This document shows positions 22,500 through 33,711 of a stretch of 64,000 bases of DNA, one piece after another. The stretch is taken from NCBI RefSeq assembly GCF_035046485.1, contig NC_085137.1, positions 1,651,977 to 1,715,976 of the forward strand, written 5' to 3'. The translations under genes were made by a program, and so were the position numbers. Source of the DNA: Aedes albopictus. Its lineage: Eukaryota > Arthropoda > Insecta > Diptera > Culicidae. How positions within the stretch are numbered: position 1 is the first letter of the stretch; each line of letters begins with the position of its first letter. The notes under the pieces are model-generated. The model did no database searches. It was not told the origin of the DNA and saw only the letters and a program-made list of their open reading frames with translations.

Positions 22500-25013
22500 C
22501 CAGTACTGCATTCCGGAATTTCTTTAGATATTTCTTTTGAGTTTTGTACATACATTTCTTTTTTATATTCCTTAAAGAGTTTCTTATGAAATTCTTCAAA
22601 GAATGCCTTCACGGATTTCTCCTGGCGACCCCGCAGGAATTCTTCCAGGAATGCTATACTGACTGTATAACTTTTTTCAACTTTAAAAGCATTTTATTTT
22701 TACTTGACTTGAAACATTGTTGTATCAATGATAAAATTACAGATTACCAAAAAATATGACTGGGATTATTCCAAACGTTTCTATTATTTTTCCTACTGGA
22801 GTACCCTTCAAAAGTTTTTTTCTTAGAAATTTCAGAAAAAAAATCTAAAACTTTTTTCTGCTATTCCTCAAAAAGTTATCCGATCCCCCAAGAAGTTCCT
22901 TCTAGGATTTCTCCAGGGATTCCTTCTAGAATATTGGAATGTAAGCGTAGATGATTTTTGGTGGAATTCCTTAAGGGACTTCTGAAAAACAATGAACAGA
23001 AGGAACTCCATGGGGAATACCAGATGAACGGAGAGAAAAAATCTTATAAAGAAATTAGACGATTTCTGATCGTACAGAAGAAACTTTTGGAAAGAATCAT
23101 GAGAAAATCTCAGAATGATCTTTAGTGCATTCTTTTTAGGATTTTCTCTGGAACTCCGCCAGTAATTCTTTGTGGACTTTTCAGGAATTATTTTTGGTAT
23201 CCTTCCAGATTTTTATGCTGGGATTCTTCAAGAAGGTTCTTCAGAGTTTTTCCTAAACTTTCCTATGCTTCTAGACTTCTAGAGTTTGTTCATGGATATT
23301 TTCAGGCAATCCGCCAATGATTCTGGGATTAATGAATTTCTTTTGGAGTCATCAAGATGTTCTTCGTAAGATTCTTCAAAGAATTACTTCTTCGATCCTT
23401 CAACGAGTTCCTTCAGGAAATATCCGGAAGATGCTTCTGAAATTCCTACAGTTGTTCCTTCCGGTATTTCTTAAGAAGTCACTTCTGGAATCATGGAAGG
23501 ATCTACAGGAATAACATACGAGGAATCCCAAAATAAGGTTCAGTGATTCCTGATATTCCAGAAGAAAAACCAGTAGAATGCTCAAAACGATCTCCTCGAG
23601 GAAAAAATCTCCATAAAGAAGAACTTTCTGGAGGAATCCCACCACGCAAAATGTGTCGAGGGAAAGTAGTAGTATCGAGATATCCCAAAGATATCTCATT
23701 GAGAAGTATCAGGATAAAAGTTTAGGAGAAATTCTAGAAGAAATTTCTGAGGGAATCAGAACCAAGATCAGGACGAATGCCAACAAATACGACTGAGAAA
23801 GTTTCAGACGGATATCCCCAAGTGTTGAAGAATCTCCCTGAACAAACTCCTTGAGGGATCCCAGAAGAAACACCACTACGAATATTCGAAGGAAGACTTT
23901 TTTGCAGCGGTCACAGAAGAAATATCTGTAGGTATTTTGAAGCGATTACCAAAATAATTCCAGGAAAAATACCGAAAGAAAGTCCAATTGAAATACCAGA
24001 GAAAACACCTTGAGGAGTTTCAGACAAATCGTCTGTTGGACTCTCAGAAGGATTTTTGAAAAAATAACCTCTATGGATCATCCTAGGACATCTGTCCCAA
24101 GTTCTCCGGGGATGTCTCATGGATTTTCTTCCGGACTTCTACAGGAGATTATTCAGGGATTTTTCCCAGAAGTTTTCCCATAAATGCTCGCAGGATTTCT
24201 TCCATAGTTCCTTCTCTAATTTCTATTGGAAGTATCCTGGTATTGTCCCAAAAGTTTCTCTAGGGGTTTCTCCAAAGGATATCTCGGAATTTCTCCACAA
24301 GTTTTCCTAGAAGTTTCCCGGCAATTTTTGATGAGATCCTCCTGAGTGTTTGCATACAATTTGTCACTTTTTTCAGAAGTTACTCCCAGATTTTGTTAAG
24401 TTTTAAGGTTCTCCAGTTTTTTTTTTCCAAAAACTTTTTTGCGAGATCTCTCTGGAAATGTTATTCATATATCTTCCAGAATTTCAACCGGGGTTTGTAC
24501 CAATTTCTCTCTGGATTGAGCCAGGAATATCTTCTCGAGGGGAAGGTTTTTCCAGAGGTTTTTCACGCCGAGTTTTCCTGGAATTCCTCCCAGAATTCCA
24601 TTTAGAAATTACTACTAGAGCTTTTGCCGGCATTTCCCCAATAGTTTCTTCCGGAATTCTTTACGGGAGTTAACTCAGTTTTAATTCAAACGTTTCCCAC
24701 AGAGTTCCAGCCAGAATTACACTTGATGTTTTTGTTGGGATTACTTCCGGAATGCTTTTGGAAAAATGAGAGGATTTCTACCGAAATTCCTCTTGGGGTT
24801 TTCCCTGCCGAGAGGAATTATGTTAGGAGACCTGAGAGAAAAAGTTTTCGAACAAATCCAAGTGGAACCGCGGGGAAATTCGAACAAATAAATAGTGAGA
24901 AATACCTGGGAGTCTTGATGCAAATGTCTTTGAAGAAATGCCGGAAGGAATTAGTGGAATGCTGAGAACAATATCTCAGGATGAATTCCGGAAGAAATCC
25001 CAGAATGAATTTC
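22500..25013. repeat. Long AATTCC-type block with repeated polarity switching
   Basis: Purine/pyrimidine bias on the + strand flips several times: T-rich to about 22.98 kb, A-rich to 23.12, T-rich to 23.5, A-rich 23.54-24.06, T-rich 24.1-24.76, A-rich 24.8-25.01. The unit is a variant of GGAATTTCTTCAGGAATTCC. Frames such as 24119-24310 and 24723-24965 are by-products. The block joins the satellite at 25.0 kb without a gap. Confidence 0.75.
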
Positions 25014-27479
25014 AGGAGAGGGTAGATGAAGAAAAAGCGAGTCTCCTCAGAGGATAAGCTGATACCAGTGAGTCGCCTGAGAGGGTAGCTTAAGAAAAAG
25101 CGAGTCTCCTGAGAGGGTATGCTAATACCAATATGGTAAGTGCCGGAGAGGGTAGCTGTAGAAAAGCGAATTCCCTAAGAGGGTACGCTAACCCCAGTGG
25201 TTAGTCCCCTGAGTCCCCTGAGAGGGTAGCTGTAGAAAAGCGAGTCCCCTAAGAGGGTAAGTTAATACCAGTGAGTCGCCTGAGAGGGTAGCTGAAGAAC
25301 AAGCAAGTCTCCTAAGAGGGTAAGCTAATACTAGTGAGTCCCCTGAGAGGATAGCTGAAGAAAAAGCGAGTCTCCTGAGAGGGTAAACTAATACCAATGG
25401 TAAGTCCCTGAGAGGGTAGCTGTAGCAAAGCGAGTTCACTAAGTGGGTAAGCTAACACCAGTGAGTCGCCTGAGAGGGTAGCTGAAGAATAAGCAAGTCT
25501 CCTGAGAGGGTAAGCTAATACTAATGAGTCCCCTGAGAGGTTAGCTGAAGAAAAAGCGAGTCTCCTGAGAGGGTAAGCTAATACCAATGGTAAGTCCCTG
25601 AGAGGGTAGCAGTAGAAAAGCGAGTTCCCTAAGAGGGTAAGTTAATACCAGTGAGTCGCCTGAGAGGGTAGCTGAAGAACAAGCAAGTCTCCTAAGAGGG
25701 TAAGCTAATACTAGTGAGTCCCCTGAGAGGATAGCTGAAGAAAAAGCTAGTCTCCTCAGAGGGTAAGCTAATACCAATGGTAAGTCCCTAAGAGGGTGGT
25801 TGTAGAAAAGCGAGTTCCCTAAGAGGGTAAGCTAATACTAGTGAGTCCCCTGAGAGGATAGCTGAAGAAAAAGCGAGTCTCCTGAGAGGGTAAGCTAATA
25901 CCAATGGTAAGTCCCTGAGAGGGTAGCAGTAGAAAAGCGAGTTTCCTAAGAGGGTAAGTTAATACCAGTGAGTCGCCTGAGAGGGTAGCTGAAGAACAAG
26001 CAAGTCTCCTAAGAGGGTAAGCTAATACTAGTGAGTCCCCTGAGAGGATAGCTGAAGAAAAAGCTAGTCTCCTGAGAGGGTAAGCTAATACCAATGGTAA
26101 GTCCCTAAGAGGGTGGTTGTAGAAAAGCGAGTTCCCTAAGAGGGTAAGCTAATACTAGTGAGTCCCCTGAGAGGATAGCTGAAGAAAAAGCGAGTCTCCT
26201 GAGAGGGTAAACTAATACCAATGGTAAGTCCCTGAGAGGGTAGCTGTAGCAAAGCGAGTCCCCTAAGAGGGTAAGTTAATACCAGTGAGTCGCCTGAGAG
26301 GGTAGCTGAAGAACAAGCAAGTCTCCTAAGAGGGTAAGCTAATACTAGTGAGTCCCCTGAGAGGATAGCTGAAGAAAAAGCTAGTCTCCTCAGAGGGTAA
26401 GCTAATACCAATGGTAAGTCCCTAAGAGGGTGGTTGTAGAAAAGCGAGTTCCCTAAGAGGGTAAGCTAATACCAGTGAGTTGCCTGAGAGGGTAGCTGAA
26501 GAACAAGCAAGTCTCCTAAGAGGGTAAGCTAATACTAGTGAGTCCCCTGAGAGGATAGCTGAAGAAAAAGCGAGTCTCCTGAGAGGGTAAGCTAATACCA
26601 ATGGTAAGTCCCTAAGAGGGTGGTTGTAGAAAAGCGAGTTCCCTAAGAGGGTAAGCTAATACCAGTAAGTTGCCTGAGAGGGTAGCTGAAGAATTAGCAA
26701 GTCTCCTGAGAGGGTAAGCTAATACCACTGGTAAGTCCCTGAGAGGGTAGCAGTAGAAAAGCGAGTTCCCTAAGAACAAGCAAGTCTCCTAAGAGGGTAA
26801 GCTAATACTAGTGAGTCCCCTGAGAGGATAGCTGAAGAAAAAGCTAGTCTCCTCAGAGGGTAAGCTAATACCAATGGTGAGCCTCGTGAGAGGGTAAGCT
26901 AATACCAATGGTAAGTTCCTGAGAGCGAGTTCCCTAAGAGGGTAAGCTAACCCCAGTGGTGAATCACCTGAGTCCCCTGAAAGGGTAGGTGTGGAAAAGT
27001 GTGTCCCCTAAGAGGGTAAGCTAATACCAGTGAGTCGCCTGAGAGGGTAGCTCAAGAACAAGCGAGTCTCCTGAGAGAGTAAGCTAATACTAGTGAGTTC
27101 CCTGAGAGGGTAGCTGAAGAAAAAGCGAGTCTCCTCAGATGGTAAGCTAATACCAATGGTAAGTCCCTGAGCGGGTAGCTGTAGAAAAGCAAGTTCCCTA
27201 GGAGGGTAAGCTAATCCCAGTGGTGAGTCCCCTGAGTCCCCTGAAAGGGTAGCTGCGGAAAGCGAGTCCCCTAAGAGGGTAAGCTAATACCAGTAAGTCC
27301 CCTGAGAGGCTAGCTAAAGAAAAAGCGAGTCTCCTGAGAGGGTAAGCTAATATCAGTGGTTAGTCCCCGAGAGGGTAGCTGAAGTAAAAGCGAATTCCCT
27401 GAGAGGGTAAGCTAATACCAGTGAGTCGAGAGAGTAGCTGAACAACAAGCGAGTCTCCTGAGAGAGTAAGCCAATACCA
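25014..27479 (+). repeat. Hierarchical satellite, 62-65-bp units in roughly 190-bp trimers
   Basis: The basic unit is GAGAGGGTAGCTGAAGAAAA-AGCGAGTCTCCT followed by a related half starting GAGAGGGTAAGCTAATACCA. The two halves are themselves homologous, about 31 bp each. Three unit types of about 65 (…CCAATGGTAAGTCCCT), 62 (GTAGAAAAGCG…GTGAGTCGCCT) and 63 bp (GAACAAGCAAG…ACTAGTGAGTCCCCT) alternate, giving a higher-order period of about 190 bp in the best-preserved part (25.2-26.7 kb). Some 39 units are present. Several minus-strand frames of about 90 codons recur but are offset between repeats, since 190 is not a multiple of three, so this is not coding. Confidence 0.92.
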
Positions 27480-27689
27480 CACGCAGAACTCGATGTACAC
27501 AGCGCAACGAGTAACTTTCACGCAGCGACCGAAAAGACAAAAGAATTTTCACGCAGATTTGTGTAACACCGGATCAACACAAAAAATGTGCTGATCCGGT
27601 GTTACACAAATCTGCGTGAAAATTCTTTTGTCTTTTTGCTCGCTGCGTGAAAGTTACTCGTGCGCTGTGTTGTTTCATTTAAGGGTGCA
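27480..27689. mobile_element. Palindromic insertion inside the satellite, 210 bp
   Basis: Satellite text breaks after …CCAATACCA and resumes at GTGGTGAGCC. Between them is a hairpin: arms of about 80 bp (from about 27498 and ending about 27671) pair almost perfectly around a short A-rich loop near 27581-27585. Each arm contains TTTCACGCAG twice. Non-coding; probably a foldback MITE. No duplication is evident, and the tandem context makes one hard to recognise. Confidence 0.85.
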
Positions 27690-27822
27690 GTGGTGAGCCT
27701 CGTGAGAGGGTAGCTGAAGAAAAATCGAGTTTCCTGAGAGGGTAAGCTAATACTAGTGAGTCCCTGAGAGGCTAGCTGAAGTAAAAGCGAATTCTCTGAG
27801 AGGGTAAGCTAATACCAGTGAG
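27690..27822 (+). repeat. Satellite continuation, two units
   Basis: The same GAGAGGGTAGCTGAAG / GAGAGGGTAAGCTAATAC units resume after the hairpin insertion. The array ends abruptly at about 27822, where a non-LTR reverse-transcriptase remnant begins. Confidence 0.85.
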
Positions 27823-28495
27823 TGCGGAAATTTTATGAAACATCTCCGTCTTCCGTCATGTGCGACAACCGTGTATGTTACGATAGTGTAGCTACCAGGA
27901 GGAGAGAGCACTTTGGGACTTTATTGAATGGGGACGCTAGAGGAGGTAAGAAAGGATACCAAAGAGCTGAAGAACAGTTTGACTGCTGGAAAGAACGTGC
28001 TTCGGGATGAACTTTTCAAACACGGTAGTTCTCAGCAGCTGCATGAAATACTTCACCAAACTCTGTAGAAGATATGTTTAGAAGACGAACTACTTGCTGT
28101 TGTTCTGTTTACAAGAAGCGACACAGACTAGAGTGCGCCAAATAACGAGGATTAACACCACTTCTCGATGTACAAAACTATTGAATAGTTTCTGTACAAC
28201 AAATAGAAACCGTTGCAGGATCATTCGTCGCATCAGGCTGGTCCTCGTGAAAGTCGACTGAGGAGGATAAAGTTTTGCGACAAATCCTAGATAAATTACG
28301 GGAGTACAACTTGCAGACCCACCATCTGTGTATTGATTTCAAAATGCCGTACGATTCAGTGAAAAAAAAATCTGCAATAGCTGACGATGATAGAACCCGG
28401 TCTTCCGACGAAACTGATTAGGCTGAATCGTGCAACGCTTGACGAATCGGAATCAAGTGTATGGGTTGCGGATGACGTTCGTCCGCATCCAAGTA
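27823..28495 (+). pseudogene. Non-LTR retrotransposon reverse-transcriptase fragment (RTE-like)
   Basis: The conceptual + strand translation, with frameshifts and stops, follows the N-terminal half of a non-LTR reverse transcriptase. An 'ATRRREHFGTLLNGD' segment (about 27890) precedes 'DELFKHGSSQQLHEILHQTL' (about 28005-28065) and 'LRQILDKLREYNLQTHHLCI' running into 'DFKMPYDSV' (about 28283-28358), then 'GLPTKLIRLNRATL' (about 28404-28445). The DF-AYDSV region corresponds to the first catalytic aspartate block of RT. The later YADD/FADD block is absent: the copy is truncated on both sides and broken by several stops, so it is dead. The style suggests the RTE clade or a close relative; clade assignment is from memory of motif style. 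Confidence 0.75.
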
Positions 28496-30300
28496 TCCAA
28501 GTAAGTAACATCACTGAATTTGAACACCTGATAACCAAAACTTCTGGTGCATAGATTCCGGAAACGTTTCCTAAAAGTTTTAGGTTCGAACACATTTCCG
28601 CAGATAAAACTCACTTTTCTTCTCCGGCAGCAGCTGAATCTCTTGACGGTTACACTCAAACGCTTCAAACACTTGAATCTTGGGCGATGACCCATTCTAG
28701 AAGTAGCACCGACGAGACTAATGTTCGCCAATCAACTGGTGGTTTACTGCGGTTCCCAATTATGGCCCCACAAACAGACACTATAGTTAATGACCTCTGG
28801 ACGAGGACCTGCTGAGAATTCTAATGTCGTCACGTACCAGACTTCTCCTAATCTAGTAGGACATGACTTCGGGTGGTTGCTGTTGTTTTTTCTAGGTCGC
28901 GGTGTCAGTTTGAACCAATTATCGAGGGGTTGACAAATTCGAGCGCAAACAAGAGCGATAATGATGGGCGCCAGTTATCACGTTTTTCGGGACCGGTTAC
29001 CGATTGTTTGGTTAAGGGTGTTGTGTGAGAATAATGAGAAATTTAATTGCTGTTGTAATGCTTCAATCGAACGACAATAGGGCCATTAGAGAGAGAAAAC
29101 ATAAAAGTTGAACGAATGGAGGTCATTATACTCACGGTTGTTTGTAATTAGCCACGTATTTTTACCTGGAATTGGAAGAAAAGAAAACAATAAATAAATT
29201 AGTTTTATCAATCACAAGTCTTGACGATGGGACGGGCATTTTCACAAGCGCTTCCGTTTAAACAGCGGTGATTTATCGAATTCACTGTTAAATTTTACGA
29301 CCTCGTTCGGAAACAATAGCCTAAACATGAGGTGCTGGCTGCACCTCGACAGCCACGCAGTAGGCGATGCGATGCAGGTATTGCGACAACTTTCATCGTG
29401 TACTTCGGAATCGGAACGTGAAAGGAATCCACAATGTCGCGTCGTCGTCGCCAACTTCGTTATCATGTAACCGACCCAGCAGTAGTCAGGGCCTACTTGT
29501 TGAATACTGTTTTACTAAAGTGGCGAAAAAACTGCATGTGACCGCGGTGGCGGTGTGGCAATACTGAAATCGTGGAGACATTCACGTGTTCGCCAGTTAA
29601 GTAAATGTGCTCTCGGTGTAATCGGCCTATCACGAGCAGTTTTTTGTTGAAGGTAACGCTACGAAATGGGAAACGGTGGTAAGGCCGAAAACAAACCAGA
29701 TTTAACTTTTTTGCGTGAGAGTCATCAGTTATTTTTGCGCTACGAAGATCAACAAACAAACATAAAGCGTAAGCGTGGGGGAGTTAAACTGTCGGGGCGC
29801 TAAGAGGTTATAGAAAAGAGTGGAATTAATTAAAGAATACAATTAAATACAAATAAAAGGTAAATGGAAGAGGAAAACGGAATGAGGTAATAATTTATAA
29901 CAATACTCGGTTTGCGAGCAAATAACCGTCAAAACGAGTTTGCAAAAGCCTCTAGATCGTGATGTACGATACATTTTTTTTTTCATCTGAGGTTATTGCT
30001 CAACGAATTTTCGTCGTTTATTAGCTTCCTTCTTTTCGTGGCGTAATGGTATTCTTAGCTTCGGGTTTTCCGAAGGTTATTTAGACGGTTGTGTCCACCG
30101 CTCTATAAATCTAGCCTAATTGTTCCAATTAATCAGAATACTTAAAAAAGACACTTGCGTCGTGATTTACGCTTTGTTTTTCACCATTGACCATGGGAGC
30201 GGACTGTAACTCAGCAACCAGTCAAAGCAAGCATTTGTTTTTTGAAGGAATGCATAAAAAATGCGATGGTAAACCAACAGCGCAGTAAAATTACGGCATC
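28496..30300. other. Unique sequence, no recognised gene
   Basis: The minus-strand frame at 28453-28731 and the frames at 29242-29759 have no recognisable domain. The first 350 bases may be another decayed transposon piece, but I could not align them to a known protein. Confidence 0.35.
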
Positions 30301-32540
30301 GCTGCGCTATTTAAAAGTGAAACCAAACGCAGCAGCAGTCACGGAACGATGCAATTGTGGCGATGACGTCATCGTGAAAGTGACATGACGAGGATTAGCA
30401 GCAGGCGAGTGGCAAACGAGACGACGCGCGCACGTTGCTTGGCAACGTTGCAGCACAGTAGGCGAGTGCGAACAGACGAGCCTCATCTCCACGAGCTGTA
30501 GGTGAGCGCACTCACTGTTGAAATTGTATTTCCTGTCGAGCGAATGGCACTGGCACGTTCGTTGGCTGGCTGGCTGGCTGGTGTCTGACGACTGAGACTG
30601 AGATGAATGACAAAAAATGTTATTAAAACTGAAATTCATAGTGAATGCCCACAAATAAGTGAGTAATGTGCATGACTTTTGCCAGCTAATTACAGTCCAT
30701 TAGCGCGCGGTGGTCGCGTCCATCGGTGTAGTTCGCTGGTGGCAGCGAATGTCAGCGCTTTAGTGGATGGGATGGATGATGTGATGATGGGCACTGTACT
30801 TGCTGGTGATGAACCCATTATTCAATTTTTGCACGGTTGTAAGCAAACGATGACGAAGCGTCGCGTCATTTGGAAATATGTGTAGGGACAGTGCGAACTT
30901 GCCGGACACTGTAAGTACTTTGATCGAAGTAGGCGGCGAGTTCAATGTCTCTTAGTGTACACTGAACAAAATGAGCACTTTAGTATTCTCTCCATAATTG
31001 GGTAGATGTTTTAGCAATTGTTGTAACCTTTGAAAAAACTTATTGCTTAAGTAAGATGAACCTTAGCAAAGACCTAAACCTTTTAGGTCCATTAAAGTTC
31101 AGTGTTCAGAAAACCGGTAACACAAAAAACCGTTTTTTGCCCATTGAAGTGTATGAATACAAATACTTAAACATAAATTAGGAAAGATCTTATTCAATCG
31201 ACTTAAAAGGTTTTGGAAGCCGTGAGAACATCAAAAGAATGTTTTTTTTTTTGGTTTTATGAAAGTTCTGTTAACCTCCGGAAGTCAATTAAACCCAACT
31301 AAATGTAGTAGCCCACTTTATAATAAAACACGTCTATCTGTTGAGTTGTAACCATGACAGGAGAGCGACTACTAGGATTGTTATCATTTAAACACAATTT
31401 TTTCATAATTTTTTGAAAGTATTCGAATCGAACTCGGAAACAAAACAAATTGAAATTTAACATGTTTTCCAAGAGTAGTCCCCAAACTTTTGTTCGGAAG
31501 TGTAAATGCCTTGCATGCGTACTTAAAATGTGCACAAATAGAGGGAAAATTCACGAATCTCAACTCACGGCACGAAAGCGTACGTAGTAGGCGGATAAAT
31601 AAAGGAAGCGAAAGAGCGATCAGAAGAAGAAAACGAAACTGATCTTGATCGACGACGACGTCGAAAGCGAGATGACGATGATGCGCTGCGCAGCATCAGT
31701 TCGCATTGCTGCAAACGCAAACCAAATCTTCAGCCTCCAATCGAAGATACCCGAGGAGAGTTGAGCACGCAATCTGATTGCTGCTCGTTCGGATGGGAGG
31801 AAATTTCGTTTTGTTGCCAAGCCTGCTTCGATCCGGGCGTTAAGATTGCACTTTCCACTCGCTACACGGACGGGACGGGTGTGTGTTTGGAAAATTCAGT
31901 AACCGGGTGTGATCTCACCGCCTTCCAGAGCCAGAGTCAGAGCACTTTCAAAAACGGAGTAGGCGCGCGGGGGGATGTCGATTAGATATTTTTGTAATTT
32001 GGCTCCAACGTTGTCGGGCTAGAGAGTTGCACCTGCGCCGAGATGAGTGACCTGGTCATAAAATCTCCGTACCGGTTAATGGAGGCGATAAAAACAACAA
32101 CGCACATGGAAAATATGAACCAATACTTGGCGTGCCATCATGCGCCCCCTATGCATTGTGAAATGCTGACGCGTCATGACGGACTACTACTGTGCTTATG
32201 GCTGCAGGGTGGTAAGATTGCCACTAACAACAGTGGCAGTAGGCCAGATGAAGTTTTCACTGATTGCTGTTTGAAAAGAAATTTTGCAATTTGAATAAGT
32301 CCATTAGCATCAGCTGGTGCAACTTTGCAAAACCCGTTCAAAAGTCGTTCTACTTACGAACTTTTGCTTCGATTTTTCGATCAATATGTTTGGACTTAGA
32401 TATTATCTTTTGCACCATTGCTGTACGTAATCGGTAGAGAAGAATAATAGGCTAAAGAATTACGTTTAATACAATTATTTCAATTCACTTTACAATATTT
32501 TCAACCCATGGTCATGACCAGGGTTAAATTTTAAGTTACA
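30301..32540. other. Unique sequence with GC-rich patches
   Basis: Short (TGGC)n run near 30564-30580. AGTAGGC occurs at 30457, 30928, 31585, 31958 and 32238, an unusual local density. No coding frame with a domain. Possibly regulatory, unproven. Confidence 0.35.
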
Positions 32541-32734
32541 GTCAGGTTTTTTTTTTACGCGGGGGATACGTACCGCGTAAAAAAAAACTCAGTTCAAAAT
32601 TCGAAAAACCGCGTAAAAAAAGTCTCACCATTTCTCGACGAATCATGCAAAAATAAGACGATGATTTTTTTTTTTGTATGGAGTTTTCATTTACGCGGCC
32701 GCGTAAATGAAAACCGCGTAAAAAAGACCTGACT
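32541..32734. mobile_element. MITE with AGTCAGGT ends and TTTTTTACGCGG subterminal repeats
   Basis: The left end AGTCAGGT followed by poly-T and ACGCGG mirrors the right end (CCGCGTAAAAAAGACCTGACT). Four further ACGCGG/CCGCGT words lie inside, two of them forming TTTACGCGGCCGCGTAAA near 32690-32707. 194 bp, non-coding. No clean target duplication. Subterminal words resemble those of the element at 62122-62404. Confidence 0.7.
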
Positions 32735-32795
32735 TATTTATGAAATTTATGAAATTTGTGAAAATATCGAAATAGCGAATCAATTTTAAGAAATC

Positions 32796-33049
32796 AGGCC
32801 AAACATGTCTAAAGGTCCAATCTGCAGAAGAGAGGCTCTCTTTGGTTTCCCTCTCTTTTGTTAATATCTCAGCTGTTTATTTGTATTATGATTCTCTCCT
32901 TGCATTGAACGATGGTCAGAACAATCGTCTTTTAATTTGTACTGCAAAAATAGTTGAAAAGTGTACCATTACATTGCAATAATTGAAAGAAAAAGTGAAC
33001 AAAGAGAGCCTCTCAAATGCAGATAGGACCTATTGAAATGTTTGGCCTG
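32796..33049. mobile_element. MITE with long (about 55-bp) terminal inverted repeats
   Basis: Left end CAGGCCAAACATGTCTAAAG…GAGAGGCTCTCTTTG; the right end is the complement with about 10 mismatches, ending CATTTGGCCTG-like at 33049 (TGTTTGGCCTG). 254 bp, AT-rich core, no transposase. AAAT flanks both ends, which is weak support for a 4-bp duplication. Confidence 0.75.
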
Positions 33050-33081
33050 AAATATAATTTGCTTGAATTCAAGAATAAGAT

Positions 33082-33245
33082 CGCAGCAAGCTGTAGGCGC
33101 GAGCGGCAGCGTTTTGAAATCATCTGTCACATTTTTTCTTGGTTCCACGTTGTTTTTAATTCAGCCGCCGAATCGTAAATCGGCTGCTGGCGCTACGCCA
33201 TCTGGAAGTTTCCATGTAAAGTGTTTCGCTAGTAAACTTGATTTT
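33082..33245 (-). repeat. Dispersed repeat family D, terminal part
   Basis: It shares GCGCGAGCGG-GCGTTTTGAAA, CTGTCAC and TTCCACGTTG with the terminal part of the copies at 40.1 kb (minus) and 55.8 kb (plus). It also carries GCTACGCCATCTGG (33192), a word that recurs at 37056 and 37205. Confidence 0.55.
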
Positions 33246-33711
33246 GAGTGCGGGATATTTGTCATCAACTGCTGATTTAACAGCTTACCTAGTTAGGAAG
33301 ATGTTCCGAATTCGAGGTTAGAGTATTTATTTCGAAAATAAATACTGCGTTGGCACAGAAGGTTACGTTTTGTGCGAAAAAGTGCGATGGGTTTTAACCT
33401 TCATTCCTCCAACATACATTTTTCACTTTCGGAAAAGCACAACAATTGTCATAACTTTTTTGTTATTCGACGGATTTTGATGAAAATTTTACAACTTCCC
33501 GAAAAACTCTTCTTGTTTACGATTCCGGTAACATGGGCAGGGCACCTTGGCCATGTAGGGTCTTGTACCATTTGGACAGGTGTGTCTATTTTGGGCACTT
33601 GCCGCTATAACTGTTGCTATAACTAAGTCAATTTTATAACTAATGACTTAATTTTGACACACGGTGAGATACTTACAGTATCTAACCCTATACAAAAAAT
33701 CAAATGAATTG

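Noticed and set aside
25188..26411. Repeated minus-strand frames of about 90 codons with near-identical protein sequence (YPLRRLAFSSA type)
   Set aside because: They are satellite units read in one frame. Unit lengths of 62, 63 and 65 bp break the frame, and no continuous protein is possible.
25014..27479. CRISPR-like regular repeats
   Set aside because: Repeats are contiguous and the apparent spacers are themselves repeated units; the setting is an insect nuclear genome.
28577..28600. GGTTCGAAC near 28585 as a tRNA or SINE B box
   Set aside because: No A box or cloverleaf could be placed upstream, and no tail or SINE body follows.
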